A stretch of DNA of 64,000 bases. Origin: Phycisphaerae bacterium. Its GTDB lineage: Bacteria; Planctomycetota; Phycisphaerae; Tepidisphaerales; Tepidisphaeraceae. The stretch covers positions 1-64,000 of the forward strand of contig JAICIO010000013.1 of assembly GCA_025924315.1 (NCBI GenBank). Reading direction: 5' to 3'. Positions within the stretch are counted from its first letter, which is position 1, and every line of letters begins with the position of its first letter. Made by a program: the position numbers and the translations under genes. The notes under the pieces were generated by a model. It ran no database searches. It was not told where the DNA came from and was given only the letters and a program-made list of their open reading frames with translations. Below are positions 51,160 through 60,178 of the stretch, piece after piece.

Positions 51160-52400
51160 CATTTGGCTTCAAGAACAATCGTCTCACGCGGGTCATCGCG
51201 ATCGCGCCCAAGTTCCTTAACGCCTTGCGAGAGATACTTGTCGTTTACCAGCGATGTGAAGGGCGTCTGCATTGATCGAGCCACGTGCGGCCGCGGAATG
51301 TTGCCACGCATTGAGCGGTCGAGCCACGCGATCGTGTAATGCGGGGGCAGCGTGAAAACAAATCGCTCGGGCGCGCCGATGGAGCGACACCGCAATTCGA
51401 GTTGAAACCGTTCGATCTCCGAGTCGCTCGCGAGAACTGGATACATCAGGCCGTATGCATTCTCGCTGCCGGCCTCCGGTTGCCGCCACGATCGAAAGTA
51501 GCGCCAGCCGTCCAATTGCTGGGCCGAACCGGAAAAAATTTCAACCGTTCCTCGCGACAGTTCCTGCGTTTTTTTGTTCGTCGGCGCCACGACTGCAATT
51601 GCGATCGTCCCGATGGACAACGCCACGATCACGACAAGGCTCGCCCGCGGCCGCAGCAGAAGTGCTGCGCCGACGACCAGCAATCCAAACAGCGCGCCGC
51701 CGATCACCACGAGCTGCCGACCCGCCAGCGCTTCCTCGGGTTCCAGCCCGAACGACGGAGCATAGTCGTCCACATCGATCTCGGCCCCGCCGGGACCGTA
51801 CAGCGGGTTGTTCAGCACCCAATACGCGCCTCGGTGCTCCCACTTCCAATCGCTCTCTGGCGATTGCTGCGTTTTGATTGCGATGATCGTTCCATTGGCA
51901 AGCACGTTGTCGACGACCGGGAAGATCGTTTGGGCGCTGTCGAGCACCACGGCATCGAGCGCATCCCATGTCGGCACCGACGCGGGATTCGGAAACTGCG
52001 GATCGACCCGCACGGTGATAACCTTCTTCCCCGGAAAGAGCGTTGCTGCGAACGCTTCATTGCCTTCGGTGACACCGACAAGCCGCTCATCCGGCGACAG
52101 TGCGTGAAGCGGGCCGGCCCTCACGATCTGCCCGTTCATCTGCGCGGTGACTTCGGTGGCGTTCGAGGTCATGAGCAGCAGTGGCGCGACCGCCTCTTGG
52201 ACAGGAGGCACACCGGCGATTCGCGTCGGAACGGCGCCGCTTGCCGAAAGGATCACGTCACCCGATTCGCCGACGACCCGGACCGGCATGTACTCGCCGG
52301 CGCGATAATAACCCTGCAGTGGAAAAGACAGTTGAAGCGATTGCGCTGCCGCGTTTACGGTGGTGATTGAGATCACGAGCAGCGTGATGAGAGGTCGCAC
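51159..52400 (-). CDS. Secreted and membrane-anchored protein of unknown function
   Basis: The 413-residue protein has a signal peptide (MRPLITLLVISITTVNAAA, then QSLQLSFPLQG). A beta-rich domain (YYRAGEYMPVRVVGESGDVI ...) follows, then a CARDB- or GATase-like middle with DALDAVVLDSAQTIFPVV. A pair of membrane helices lies at about 235-290 (LVVIGGALFGLLVVGAALLL and LVVIVALSIGTIAIAVV), then a soluble C-terminal part. I recognise no family. The GTG start at 52400 has GGAGG 8 bases upstream and lies one base after the stop of the previous gene, so the two are co-translated. It ends the arabinofuranosidase operon. Confidence 0.75.
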   Translation of the reverse strand: MRPLITLLVISITTVNAAAQSLQLSFPLQGYYRAGEYMPVRVVGESGDVILSASGAVPTRIAGVPPVQEAVAPLLLMTSNATEVTAQMNGQIVRAGPLHALSPDERLVGVTEGNEAFAATLFPGKKVITVRVDPQFPNPASVPTWDALDAVVLDSAQTIFPVVDNVLANGTIIAIKTQQSPESDWKWEHRGAYWVLNNPLYGPGGAEIDVDDYAPSFGLEPEEALAGRQLVVIGGALFGLLVVGAALLLRPRASLVVIVALSIGTIAIAVVAPTNKKTQELSRGTVEIFSGSAQQLDGWRYFRSWRQPEAGSENAYGLMYPVLASDSEIERFQLELRCRSIGAPERFVFTLPPHYTIAWLDRSMRGNIPRPHVARSMQTPFTSLVNDKYLSQGVKELGRDRDDPRETIVLEAK

Positions 52401-52401
52401 G

Positions 52402-52596
52402 CTAATGCCTCCGCAGCGCATCGAGCGCCCCGTGCGCCACGATGCTCGCGCCGAGCAGGAATCCGAGCAATCCAATTGCGACGATGAACCGGTTCAGCGA
52501 TCCGCGGCCGAGGAGGAGTGGAAGAAAAATAAGCACCAATCCGCCGAGCATGCAGCCGGCTCCGATCAGCATTGTTCGGCGGGTTTGTGCGTTCAT
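52402..52596 (-). CDS. Small two-helix membrane protein
   Basis: The 64-residue protein has two helices (GAGCMLGGLVLIFLPLLLG and FIVAIGLLGFLLGASIVAHG) separated by GRGSLNR. It lies 14 bases after the debranching-enzyme stop and directly before the anchored protein gene, so it is part of the operon. No function is known. Confidence 0.75.
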   Translation of the reverse strand: MNAQTRRTMLIGAGCMLGGLVLIFLPLLLGRGSLNRFIVAIGLLGFLLGASIVAHGALDALRRH

Positions 52597-52610
52597 GGCT
52601 TGAGTGCAAA

Positions 52611-54539
52611 TTACATGTTCAGCTCAACCGCCAATCGCAGCGCTTCCGCGACGCTCCAGGCTTGGGCGGGCGTGCCGACGGGCCTGTGCGGCGGATCGGC
52701 TTCGTAGCATTCGCTGATCGAGCCGATGCAGCCGTGCTCGCTCATTGAATCGATCAGCGGCTTGAGCCACGCGCGGCACTGCTGCATCGCTTCCGGTGAG
52801 CGATCAAAGACACGGAGGTACGCTTCCAGGAACGGGCCAATGAGCCACGGCCAGATCGTGCCATTGTGATACGCACGATCGCGCTCGAACTGATTCCCCC
52901 GGTACTTCGCGCAAAACTTTGGATCGCTCGCGGCGAGCGTGCGGAGGCCGAACGGTGTAAGCAACTCACGGCGAACGACTTCCACGACTGCGCTCTGCTG
53001 ATCGTGAGACAGCGCACAGTGCGGAAGGCTGATCGCGAAAATCTGGTTCGGCCGGATCGACATGTCGCGCCAGTTGTCGTTCACCACGTCGCACAATCCG
53101 CGAAACGGGCTGATCCAGAATGCTTTCGCGAAGCTGGCTTTCACCTTGGCGGCGAGGTCTTTCTCGCCCATGAGCATCAGCGCGTTGTACCAGAGCGCGT
53201 TGATTTCAACCGCCTTCCCCTGCCGCGGCGTGAAGACGACGTCACCGTCTTTCGCGTCCATCCACGTGAGCTGCGTCGTCGGATCGCCTTGCGTGATGAG
53301 CCCGTCGCGCTCGTCCATTTTGATGTGGAAGCGCGTACCTTTGCGATAGCCTTCGACGATCGCGCGACATGCGGGGAGAAGCGTCGTGTCGAACATCTTC
53401 TGGTCTTTTGCGAGCCGGAGAAATTCGTAGGCGGCATGAATGAACCAGAGGCTGGCGTCAACGGTGTTGTAGTGCGGTTCGTTGGAGTAGTCGTCGAAGC
53501 GATTGGGAATCATCCCTTCGCTGACGTATTTCGCGAAGGTGCAGAGGACCTGGCCGGCTTCTTTGAATCGGCCGGTCGTAAGAAAGAGACCCGGGAGCGA
53601 GATCATCGTGTCGCGACCCCAGTCGGCGAACCAGGGATACCCGGCAATGACGGTGACGCCCGGGGAGCCATCGGGAGATTTGCGATCGACGACAAAATCG
53701 TTGGCGCTGTGGAACAATCGTTCGATGACTTTGGATTGAGTGGCCGACTTGGGCTTCGTCGCGCTGCGACGACGATCGATCTCGGCGTTCCAATCGATTG
53801 ATTCGATCGGTTGCATCGATGCCCACAGCGTCACGGTTTGTGTTTCTTTGGTTGCGAAATAAAAGCCACCCGGCGTGAAGAGGTCTTCGGTGTCATCGAG
53901 GCCTCGTTCGGTTTCGATCGGGTATTTGTGGCCGTACCACCAGTCGTATTGCTCGGCGAAATCGCATTTGTCGGAGCGGATCTCGACTTTTTGCGAGGAA
54001 TGCTCGTCCGTCACGATCGCGAGATGTTTTTCCGAATGCACTTCAAACCGCGATTGATCCTTGTGGCGCAGCGAATGGAAGTCGCGTAGGCTGACGAAGG
54101 GGCGAAGGTCCAGCTCAACATGTCGGCCGTTGGGCTCGATGGTGTAACGGATCGCGACGACGTCGCGTTTCCAGAAGAGGTGAAGCTCTTTCTTCAGGCG
54201 GACGCCTTCGATTTCGTAATCCCACGTGATGACGTCGCCGATTTCGAAGCGGCGGAGATAGCGCTCGCCGCGCGGGAAGACGTTATCGCGGAAGACGTTG
54301 ACGGAAAGTTCGTGCGTCGTATCGCTCTGATCGAGGCGCACGCTTTCGGCCATGCGATTGAGCGCCATGATGCGACCGACCGGCGGCATGATCGCCGCGC
54401 AAAGCAGCCCATGATAGCGCCGCGTGTTGCACCCGACGACCGTTGACATCGCGAACGAGCCGAGGCCGTTCGTCTGGATCCATTCCTGAGAAAGATGCGG
54501 CTCCAATTCGCCGTAGGTTTCGATCGTGTAAAGCGACAT
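52611..54539 (-). CDS. Glycogen-debranching-type amylo-alpha-1,6-glucosidase (GH133-like)
   Basis: The 642-residue enzyme matches bacterial and archaeal glycogen debranching enzyme. The N-terminal domain includes EWIQTNGLGSFAMSTVVGCN and TRRYHGLLCAAIMPP, and the alpha/alpha-barrel includes YPWFADWGRDTMISLPGLFL. Further hallmarks are PNRFDDYSNEPHYNTVDAS, GLITQGDPTTQLTWMDAKDG, VEINALWYNALML and YHNGTIWPWLIGPFLEAYLR. It would hydrolyse alpha-1,6 branches of glycogen or related glucans. No signal peptide is present, so it is cytoplasmic. It lies 25 bases after the arabinofuranosidase gene. Confidence 0.93.
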   Translation of the reverse strand: MSLYTIETYGELEPHLSQEWIQTNGLGSFAMSTVVGCNTRRYHGLLCAAIMPPVGRIMALNRMAESVRLDQSDTTHELSVNVFRDNVFPRGERYLRRFEIGDVITWDYEIEGVRLKKELHLFWKRDVVAIRYTIEPNGRHVELDLRPFVSLRDFHSLRHKDQSRFEVHSEKHLAIVTDEHSSQKVEIRSDKCDFAEQYDWWYGHKYPIETERGLDDTEDLFTPGGFYFATKETQTVTLWASMQPIESIDWNAEIDRRRSATKPKSATQSKVIERLFHSANDFVVDRKSPDGSPGVTVIAGYPWFADWGRDTMISLPGLFLTTGRFKEAGQVLCTFAKYVSEGMIPNRFDDYSNEPHYNTVDASLWFIHAAYEFLRLAKDQKMFDTTLLPACRAIVEGYRKGTRFHIKMDERDGLITQGDPTTQLTWMDAKDGDVVFTPRQGKAVEINALWYNALMLMGEKDLAAKVKASFAKAFWISPFRGLCDVVNDNWRDMSIRPNQIFAISLPHCALSHDQQSAVVEVVRRELLTPFGLRTLAASDPKFCAKYRGNQFERDRAYHNGTIWPWLIGPFLEAYLRVFDRSPEAMQQCRAWLKPLIDSMSEHGCIGSISECYEADPPHRPVGTPAQAWSVAEALRLAVELNM

Positions 54540-54564
54540 GAGCGGAGTGTAATCGAAAACGCGA

Positions 54565-56055
54565 TCAGAGACGCATGCGGATCACGGTAACGGACGCGGC
54601 GGGGAAGCTGTAGCGTGGCGGATTGCCGAGCGTGATGTTGTGAGTTTGCGGCGCGACGCGATTTGGATCGTCAAATGTATTGTGCGCCGTGATGTCGTCA
54701 GCGGCGAGTGTTGCGACGCTCGCCTCGTCGAGCGATGCGCCCTCCAACACGATTTCCGCTTCGATCGGCAGGCTCGCGTGTGTGTTGACGACGCTGAGCG
54801 TCAGCACATTTTCCTTCACCGATGCCGAGCCGTGCAGCGCGGCGATCGAGCGGCGCTCGGAACCGACGGCAAAGGAGATTTCATTGCTTTCGATCTGCAC
54901 GTTTGCGCGGCGCGCCCCTTGGTGCACCTGGTACAAGTCGTAGACGTGATAGGTTGGTGTCAGCAGCATCGTCTCGCCCTCCGTGAGGATCATCGCCTGC
55001 AGCACATTTACGGTCTGCGCGATGTTCGTCATCGTCAGCTTCTCGGCGTGGTTGTTGAATATGTCGAGCGACAGCGCCGCGACGAGGGCATCGCGCATTG
55101 TGCTTTGCTGCCAGAGATGCTGGGGATGTCTTCCCGGCGTCGGCGGATGCCACGTGCCCCACTCGTCGATGATCAGGCCGATTTTCTGGTGCGGACTGAG
55201 TTCGTCGAGCAGTGCGCGCTGTTCTTTGATGAGCGTTTCGATGTACGTTGCCTTGTGCAGCAACTCGTACCACTGATCGGTTGAATACTGGAGCGCGGTC
55301 CCGGCAGTGCCGCAGTAATAATGGGCGGCCCATCCGTGCAGGCGCGCGTTGGCGAAAGGATCGGGGATGCCGTACTTCGTGAAGAAGCGGCGCGTCCATT
55401 CGTGGTTGTTGCCGTTCGGTCCGCAGGCGATGAGGAAGAGTTTGCTGTTGCCGTAGTCGCGCAGGTATGTCGCGTAGCGGCGATACTCGATGGCGTAGTC
55501 TTCCGGGTTGAAGTTTCCGCCGCAGCCCCAGTTTTCGTTTCCGACGCCCCAGTACTTCACGTCGAAGGGATACGGCGATCCGTTTTCAGATCGCTGTCGC
55601 GCGAGCGTGGAGTCTCCGGCGAAGTTGCAATATTCGGCCCAGTCGCGCATCTCGCGAACGGTTCCGCTGCCGAGGTTGCCGGCGAGGTACGGTTGCGCGC
55701 CGATCAGCTCGCATAGGCGCATGAACTCGTGCGTGCCGAATTGGTTGCATTCGATATTTTGTCCCCACCAGATGTTCACGCGGCGCGGACGCGATTCGCG
55801 CGGACCGATGCCGTCGGTCCAGTGGTAGTCGTCGGCGTAGCATCCGCCCGGCCAGCGCAGCACGGGTGGGTTGATCTTCCGCAGCGCCTCGACCACGTCG
55901 GTCCGGACGCCGTCGGTGTTGGGGATTTTCGAATTCGGTCCGACCCAAAGCCCCTCATCAACGCATGCGCCCAGATGCTCGGCGAAGTGGCCGTAAAGCT
56001 CTCTGCGTATTTCTACGGAAAGGTCCTGTAGGGATACCGTAATCTTCGCTGGCAT
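54565..56055 (-). CDS. Alpha-L-arabinofuranosidase (GH51)
   Basis: The 496-residue enzyme releases terminal L-arabinofuranose from plant polysaccharide fragments. It shows the GH51 start EIRRELYGHFAEHLGACVDE, the core RWPGGCYADDYHWTDGIGP, acid/base Glu174 in GVGNENWGCGG, and nucleophile Glu298 in LIIDEWGTWHPP. It ends in a beta-sandwich. No signal peptide is present, so it acts inside the cell on imported oligosaccharides. It is the first gene of a minus-strand operon with a debranching enzyme and two membrane proteins; the promoter should lie in the 355-base gap upstream. Confidence 0.95.
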   Translation of the reverse strand: MPAKITVSLQDLSVEIRRELYGHFAEHLGACVDEGLWVGPNSKIPNTDGVRTDVVEALRKINPPVLRWPGGCYADDYHWTDGIGPRESRPRRVNIWWGQNIECNQFGTHEFMRLCELIGAQPYLAGNLGSGTVREMRDWAEYCNFAGDSTLARQRSENGSPYPFDVKYWGVGNENWGCGGNFNPEDYAIEYRRYATYLRDYGNSKLFLIACGPNGNNHEWTRRFFTKYGIPDPFANARLHGWAAHYYCGTAGTALQYSTDQWYELLHKATYIETLIKEQRALLDELSPHQKIGLIIDEWGTWHPPTPGRHPQHLWQQSTMRDALVAALSLDIFNNHAEKLTMTNIAQTVNVLQAMILTEGETMLLTPTYHVYDLYQVHQGARRANVQIESNEISFAVGSERRSIAALHGSASVKENVLTLSVVNTHASLPIEAEIVLEGASLDEASVATLAADDITAHNTFDDPNRVAPQTHNITLGNPPRYSFPAASVTVIRMRL

Positions 56056-56410
56056 TGGGCTTTCCTGTGATGTTGCGGACGGAACCGGACCGATTTAACG
56101 GAAGAACCCGCCGCCGGCAACGTCTCTAACGCGGAGGCGGAACTTGCCGGGGTGGCGCATGCGCGTTGCTCGGTAATATTCGTCACAAAGTTATCGGGCC
56201 TGCTTGCGAGTGCTACCGGTGCATTCGATACTTTTACTCGAGCCCCGCCAAGTTGGGCCGCCCATTAAACCGTGCGTTAAGCGTAGTCGTCACGCAGCGC
56301 TTAATCGCACCCGATCCAGTTGTTCGCGAGCCGTAAATCCTCTCATGTGATTTGCCGCCGGCTGGTCTTGAGGTAGTTTCTGCGTACGCAATTTTTCCTT
56401 TGGAGGCATC
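56056..56410. other. Divergent intergenic region (promoters for arabinofuranosidase operon and LEPR-XLL gene)
   Basis: This 355-base gap lies between divergent genes. It contains an imperfect inverted repeat at about 56270-56308 (GTGCGTTAAGCG facing CGCTTAATCGCAC), a possible operator. TTGGAGGCATC at 56401-56410 is the ribosome-binding region of the LEPR-XLL gene. No clear promoter hexamers were assigned and no open frame is convincing. Confidence 0.5.
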
Positions 56411-57190
56411 GTGATTGAAGAACTCGAACTTCGCCGTCATCTGTCGGCCACGCTGAGCGGTGGCGTTCTGACCGTGCAGGGAACTGACAGCCCGGATCGC
56501 CTCGAATTCGGCTCGGGCAAAACGGCGATCAACGTCGTCGAAACCACCAGCGGAGTGCGCACGCAGACCGACTTCGCGATTAAAGATGTGCAGAAGATCG
56601 TGGTGAACGGCGGCGGCGCCGGTGACCTCATCATCCTCGGCAAGCTGACCATTCCTTCTCTGATCCACGGCGACTCTGGCACCGACTCGATCACGGGCGG
56701 CCAGGGCAACGACACCATCTTTGGCGACGGCGGCAACGACTCCATCAACGGATCGGGCGGTAAAGACCTGATGAACGGCGGCATCGGTGGCGACGCAATC
56801 TACGGCGGCGCCCAGATCGACACCGTCGACTACAACCAGCGCACCGCGAACATCACGGTCGGCATCGGCACGGTTGCCGACGACGGCGAAGCCGGCGAAG
56901 GCGATAACGTCGCGACCGACATCGAAGTGGTGATCGGTGGCAGCGGCAACGACTATCTCAAGACCACCAGCGGCAAGAGCGTCACGCTGATCGGCAATGC
57001 CGGCAACGACACGCTCGAAGGTGGCAGCGGTAACGACGTCTTCAACGGCGGCTCGGGCAATGACTCCTGCATCGGCCACGGTGGCGACGACTTCTTCTCG
57101 GTTCGCGACGGCCAGGTTGATAGCGTCATCGGCAACGGTGGCCACGACACCGCCGACGCAGACAGCAATGACGTGCTGAGCGAAATGTAA
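56411..57190 (+). CDS. LEPR-XLL protein with RTX calcium-binding repeats, copy 1
   Basis: The 259-residue protein opens with the LEPR-XLL motif (MIEELELRRHLSATLSGG). A beta-rich lead domain (TVQGTDSPDRLEFGSGKTAI) follows, then hemolysin-type nonapeptides of the form GGxGxDxxx (GGQGNDTIFGDGGNDSINGS, IGNAGNDTLEGGSGNDVFNG). These form calcium-loaded beta-rolls in secreted proteins. No enzymatic part is present, so it is a surface or matrix protein by inference. The GTG start has GGAGG 6 bases upstream. The next gene is a close paralogue with the same leader. Confidence 0.88.
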   Translation: MIEELELRRHLSATLSGGVLTVQGTDSPDRLEFGSGKTAINVVETTSGVRTQTDFAIKDVQKIVVNGGGAGDLIILGKLTIPSLIHGDSGTDSITGGQGNDTIFGDGGNDSINGSGGKDLMNGGIGGDAIYGGAQIDTVDYNQRTANITVGIGTVADDGEAGEGDNVATDIEVVIGGSGNDYLKTTSGKSVTLIGNAGNDTLEGGSGNDVFNGGSGNDSCIGHGGDDFFSVRDGQVDSVIGNGGHDTADADSNDVLSEM

Positions 57191-57238
57191 GCCGGCAACC
57201 GATAAACCGAACAACAGACAAAAGATTTGGAGGCTTCT

Positions 57239-58033
57239 GTGATTGAAAGTTTGGAAACACGCCGGCTGATGAGCGTTTCGTTCGCGAAGGCGAGCGGAAC
57301 CGTGACGGTGACCGGAACGGATTCGGCCGACCGCATTGAATTCGGCAGCGGCAAAACCCTGCTCACCGTCGTTGAAACGACCGGCGGCGTGCAGCACACG
57401 ACCAATCTCGACATCGCCAAGGTCAAGAAGATCGCGGTCAACAGCCTCGCGGGCGCGGACACGATCATCCTTGGGAAGACCACAATTCCCGCGATCGTCC
57501 ACGGCGGCCGGGCGAACGATGTGATCTCCGGTGGCTTCGGCAACGACACGCTCTTCGGCGACGCCGGCGATGACTACATCAACGGCTCGGACGGCAAGGA
57601 CCGCCTCGATGGCGGAACCGAAGGCGATGAAATCTACGGCGGCGCGCAGCTCGACATCGTCGACTACTCGACCCGCACGAACAACGTCACCGTCGGCATC
57701 GGCACGCTGCCCGACGACGGCGAAGCGGGCGAAGGCGATAACGTTCACACCGACGTCGAAATCGTCTTCGGCGGCGCGGGCAACGACACCATGTCGACCA
57801 CCAGCGCCAAGGCCGTGCAGTTCTACGGCTTCGCGGGCAACGACACGCTGATCGGCGGAAGCGGAAGCGACCTGCTCGTCGGCGGCGCCGGACGCGACTC
57901 GCTCGTCGGAAAGGCCGGCAACGACACCTTCCGCGACCAGGACGGCGCGAAGGACACGATGGACGGCGGCAGCGGTACCGACGTGGCCGACCAGCTCGAC
58001 GCCGGCCTCGACGTGCTCATCTCGATTCCATAA
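57239..58033 (+). CDS. LEPR-XLL protein with RTX calcium-binding repeats, copy 2
   Basis: The 264-residue protein repeats the layout of the upstream gene: motif VIESLETRRLMSVSFAKASG, lead TVTGTDSADRIEFGSGKTLL, and RTX units GGFGNDTLFGDAGDDYINGS and FAGNDTLIGGSGSDLLVGGA. The shared central part is NITVGIGTVADDGEAGEGDN in copy 1 and NVTVGIGTLPDDGEAGEGDN here. Both genes share the leader TTTGGAGGC before a GTG start, so I chose the GTG at 57239 over a TTG at 57227. It is a recent tandem duplicate. A terminator follows. Confidence 0.88.
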   Translation: MIESLETRRLMSVSFAKASGTVTVTGTDSADRIEFGSGKTLLTVVETTGGVQHTTNLDIAKVKKIAVNSLAGADTIILGKTTIPAIVHGGRANDVISGGFGNDTLFGDAGDDYINGSDGKDRLDGGTEGDEIYGGAQLDIVDYSTRTNNVTVGIGTLPDDGEAGEGDNVHTDVEIVFGGAGNDTMSTTSAKAVQFYGFAGNDTLIGGSGSDLLVGGAGRDSLVGKAGNDTFRDQDGAKDTMDGGSGTDVADQLDAGLDVLISIP

Positions 58034-58060
58034 GCGAATCAATTTCAACGATGCCTTACC

Positions 58061-58098
58061 GCGGGAGTCCCGAGCGATCGGGACTCCCGCTTTGTTTT
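58061..58098 (+). terminator. Rho-independent terminator of the RTX gene pair
   Basis: A stem GCGGGAGTCCCGA / TCGGGACTCCCGC with a short loop is followed by TTTGTTTT. It lies 28 bases after the stop. Confidence 0.9.
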
Positions 58099-58133
58099 GC
58101 GCGTCTCGCGCGACATGAACCGCGCGGAGTACA

Positions 58134-60080
58134 ATGCGCGCGATGAACGAAACGGCGACGACACAGCCGCAGTCACAATCGCCATCCGACATTGCCGTCG
58201 ACGCGCGCCCGCAATCGTCGTTCGCATCGCGCGCGCTCGAGCGCGTGGTCATCGCCGCCTCGCTTTGCTTCGCCGTCGTCACGCTCACTTATGCGCCGAG
58301 GAATATCGAGCCGAATTCGCTGACGGATTCCTGGCTCTGCGTCTTGCACCGCGCTTTCGTGCAGCACGCGGTCTGGGGGCGCGACATCGTCTTCACCTAT
58401 GGCCCCTGGGGCTTCGTCTTCGGCGGGACGCGCAGCGAAACGCTCGCGTGGTGGCTCGCGGCGCGACTACTTTTGGCCGGCACCTGCTGGTACGCGATGT
58501 GGCGAATCAACGCGCGCGTCCTCCCACGGCCGATCCTCCGCGCCGCTTCGGTGTGCATTCCAATCGCAATCATTGCCTGGGGCGGAATGGATCTGCAGAT
58601 CATGATCGTTCCGTTTCTGCTGCTCGTGATCGGGGTGCGGCACGACCGCGATGATCGTGCGCTTCTCGTCATGCTGTGCCTGGCCGCTGGCCTTTGTGGC
58701 TGGATCAAGCATTCCGCCGGGCTCATTGGAGCAGCCGTCGTCGCCGTCGTCACGCTGACCGATCTGATGCAGCGCCGTCGCCCGCTCGTACTGCTGATAT
58801 ATCTGCTGGCATCGCTCGGATTCTTTTTACTGGCGCGCCAACCGCTGGGGGCCTTGCCGGATTATGTGCGAAACAACTGGGAAATCATGATCGGCTATGG
58901 CCCGGGCATGCAGGCGAGCTCGCTGCAAGCGCCGCGCGCGATGAGTTTCTACCTCGCAAGTGTCGTCGTTCTTCTGGCGATCCTGGCGCTGGGGCGAACG
59001 CAATCCCGAGGCGTTACCCTTCTCGTCTGTATCGTGGCGGCGGTTTGGTTCGAAGTGATCTTCAAAGAATCTTTTGTGCGGCAGGATCAAGACCCGCACA
59101 TGGAAATCGCGGCACCCGCCGTGCTCCTCGTGCTGCTCATTCTCGTGGCGCATCCCTCCTCGCGGCGCCGAACGTCTGCCTTGCTCGCGGTCGTCGGGCT
59201 GGCCCTTGGAATGTTCACCGCGAACTCCATTCACCGGCACGATTATGTTTACGGGGTCAGCGCGATCTCGGACGTCCTCACGAAAACCCCTCGACACGCT
59301 TACAACTTTATCTCAATGATCGGCGACCTTTTTCGGCGAGACGCTCCGGCAATCGCTTCGGATGAGGCGTTGCCTCCGCTGAAAGGCCCCTTTGATGCGA
59401 TCCCCTGGACAGGCCCGTACGGCTTTGACCAGCTGAAGCCGCGGCCGGTCTTCCAGAGCTATTCGGTCTACACCCCGCGTCTCGCTGAGCTGAATGCGCG
59501 CTTCCTTCAACGCGATGACGCGCCACCGACGCTGCTCTGGCGCGTGGATCCGCTCGCCCCGAACTATGCGACAATGGAAGATCCGCTCATCTGGCCGGAG
59601 GCGCTGGCGCATTATCGATATGCAGGCGACGCTGCGGGGCAGCTCATCCTTTCGCGCAAGCCCGACGGCTCGTATCGGCTGGTTCCAATAGCGGAAGTCA
59701 CCACCACGATCGGCGTAAGCGTTGAGGTGCCGCGCTCCAAGACAGGTTGCATCTGGTTGAAGATGCACGTCGCCCCGACGCGCGCGGGACAGTTGCGCTC
59801 AGTCCTCTACCGCCCCGTCGAATTGCATCTCATGGTTGAAACGGACGACGGCGCGACCGTCTCCGCGCGGTTGTGCGTCCCGATTCTCTCGTGCGGATTT
59901 CTCCTCAGCCCGGAGCTGAAGGAAACATCCGACTTCAAAAACCTGATCGAAAACGATCCGCGAAATGCCCTCGCGCCGCGGCGCGTGAAGCGGATCTGTG
60001 TGACGCCTGCCGAGCCCGGCTCATTCCTCGGCTACGACGAAAAACTCGCCTACAAGTTCTTCGATCTTGAAACGAATTAA
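58134..60080 (+). CDS. Polytopic membrane protein of unknown function (GT-C-like topology)
   Basis: The 648-residue protein has about ten membrane helices (for example VVIAASLCFAVVTLTY, ILRAASVCIPIAIIAW, PLVLLIYLLASLGFFLLA, SFYLASVVVLLAILALG). A soluble C-terminal region of about 250 residues follows. An acidic site in the first loop (NSLTDSWLCVLHRAF) and conserved-looking GRDIVFTYGPWGF recall membrane glycosyltransferases of the GT-C class, but no catalytic motif is certain. The ATG at 58134 has GGAG upstream; the ATG at 58143 is an alternative. It is followed by a dispersed repeat. Confidence 0.72.
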   Translation: MRAMNETATTQPQSQSPSDIAVDARPQSSFASRALERVVIAASLCFAVVTLTYAPRNIEPNSLTDSWLCVLHRAFVQHAVWGRDIVFTYGPWGFVFGGTRSETLAWWLAARLLLAGTCWYAMWRINARVLPRPILRAASVCIPIAIIAWGGMDLQIMIVPFLLLVIGVRHDRDDRALLVMLCLAAGLCGWIKHSAGLIGAAVVAVVTLTDLMQRRRPLVLLIYLLASLGFFLLARQPLGALPDYVRNNWEIMIGYGPGMQASSLQAPRAMSFYLASVVVLLAILALGRTQSRGVTLLVCIVAAVWFEVIFKESFVRQDQDPHMEIAAPAVLLVLLILVAHPSSRRRTSALLAVVGLALGMFTANSIHRHDYVYGVSAISDVLTKTPRHAYNFISMIGDLFRRDAPAIASDEALPPLKGPFDAIPWTGPYGFDQLKPRPVFQSYSVYTPRLAELNARFLQRDDAPPTLLWRVDPLAPNYATMEDPLIWPEALAHYRYAGDAAGQLILSRKPDGSYRLVPIAEVTTTIGVSVEVPRSKTGCIWLKMHVAPTRAGQLRSVLYRPVELHLMVETDDGATVSARLCVPILSCGFLLSPELKETSDFKNLIENDPRNALAPRRVKRICVTPAEPGSFLGYDEKLAYKFFDLETN

Positions 60081-60085
60081 CAAAA

Positions 60086-60114
60086 GTAGGGTCCGCTTCA
60101 GCGGACCGGTTATT
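60086..60114. repeat. 29-base dispersed repeat GTAGGGTCCGCTTCAGCGG family
   Basis: It matches the inverted sequence of 26375-26403 over all 29 bases. It contains the palindrome GTCCGCTTCAGCGGAC and lies 6 bases after the stop of the membrane protein gene. Confidence 0.92.
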
Positions 60115-60178
60115 CTCTTCACGAGCACCATGAGTAACCTGTCTGCTGAACCAGACTCTGCGTGTATCGGTCTACGTT

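Noticed and set aside
56234-58288. 684-codon minus-strand open frame opposite both RTX genes
   Set aside because: The repeats on the plus strand keep the opposite frame free of stops; the plus strand has LEPR-XLL motifs, RTX units and Shine-Dalgarno sites.
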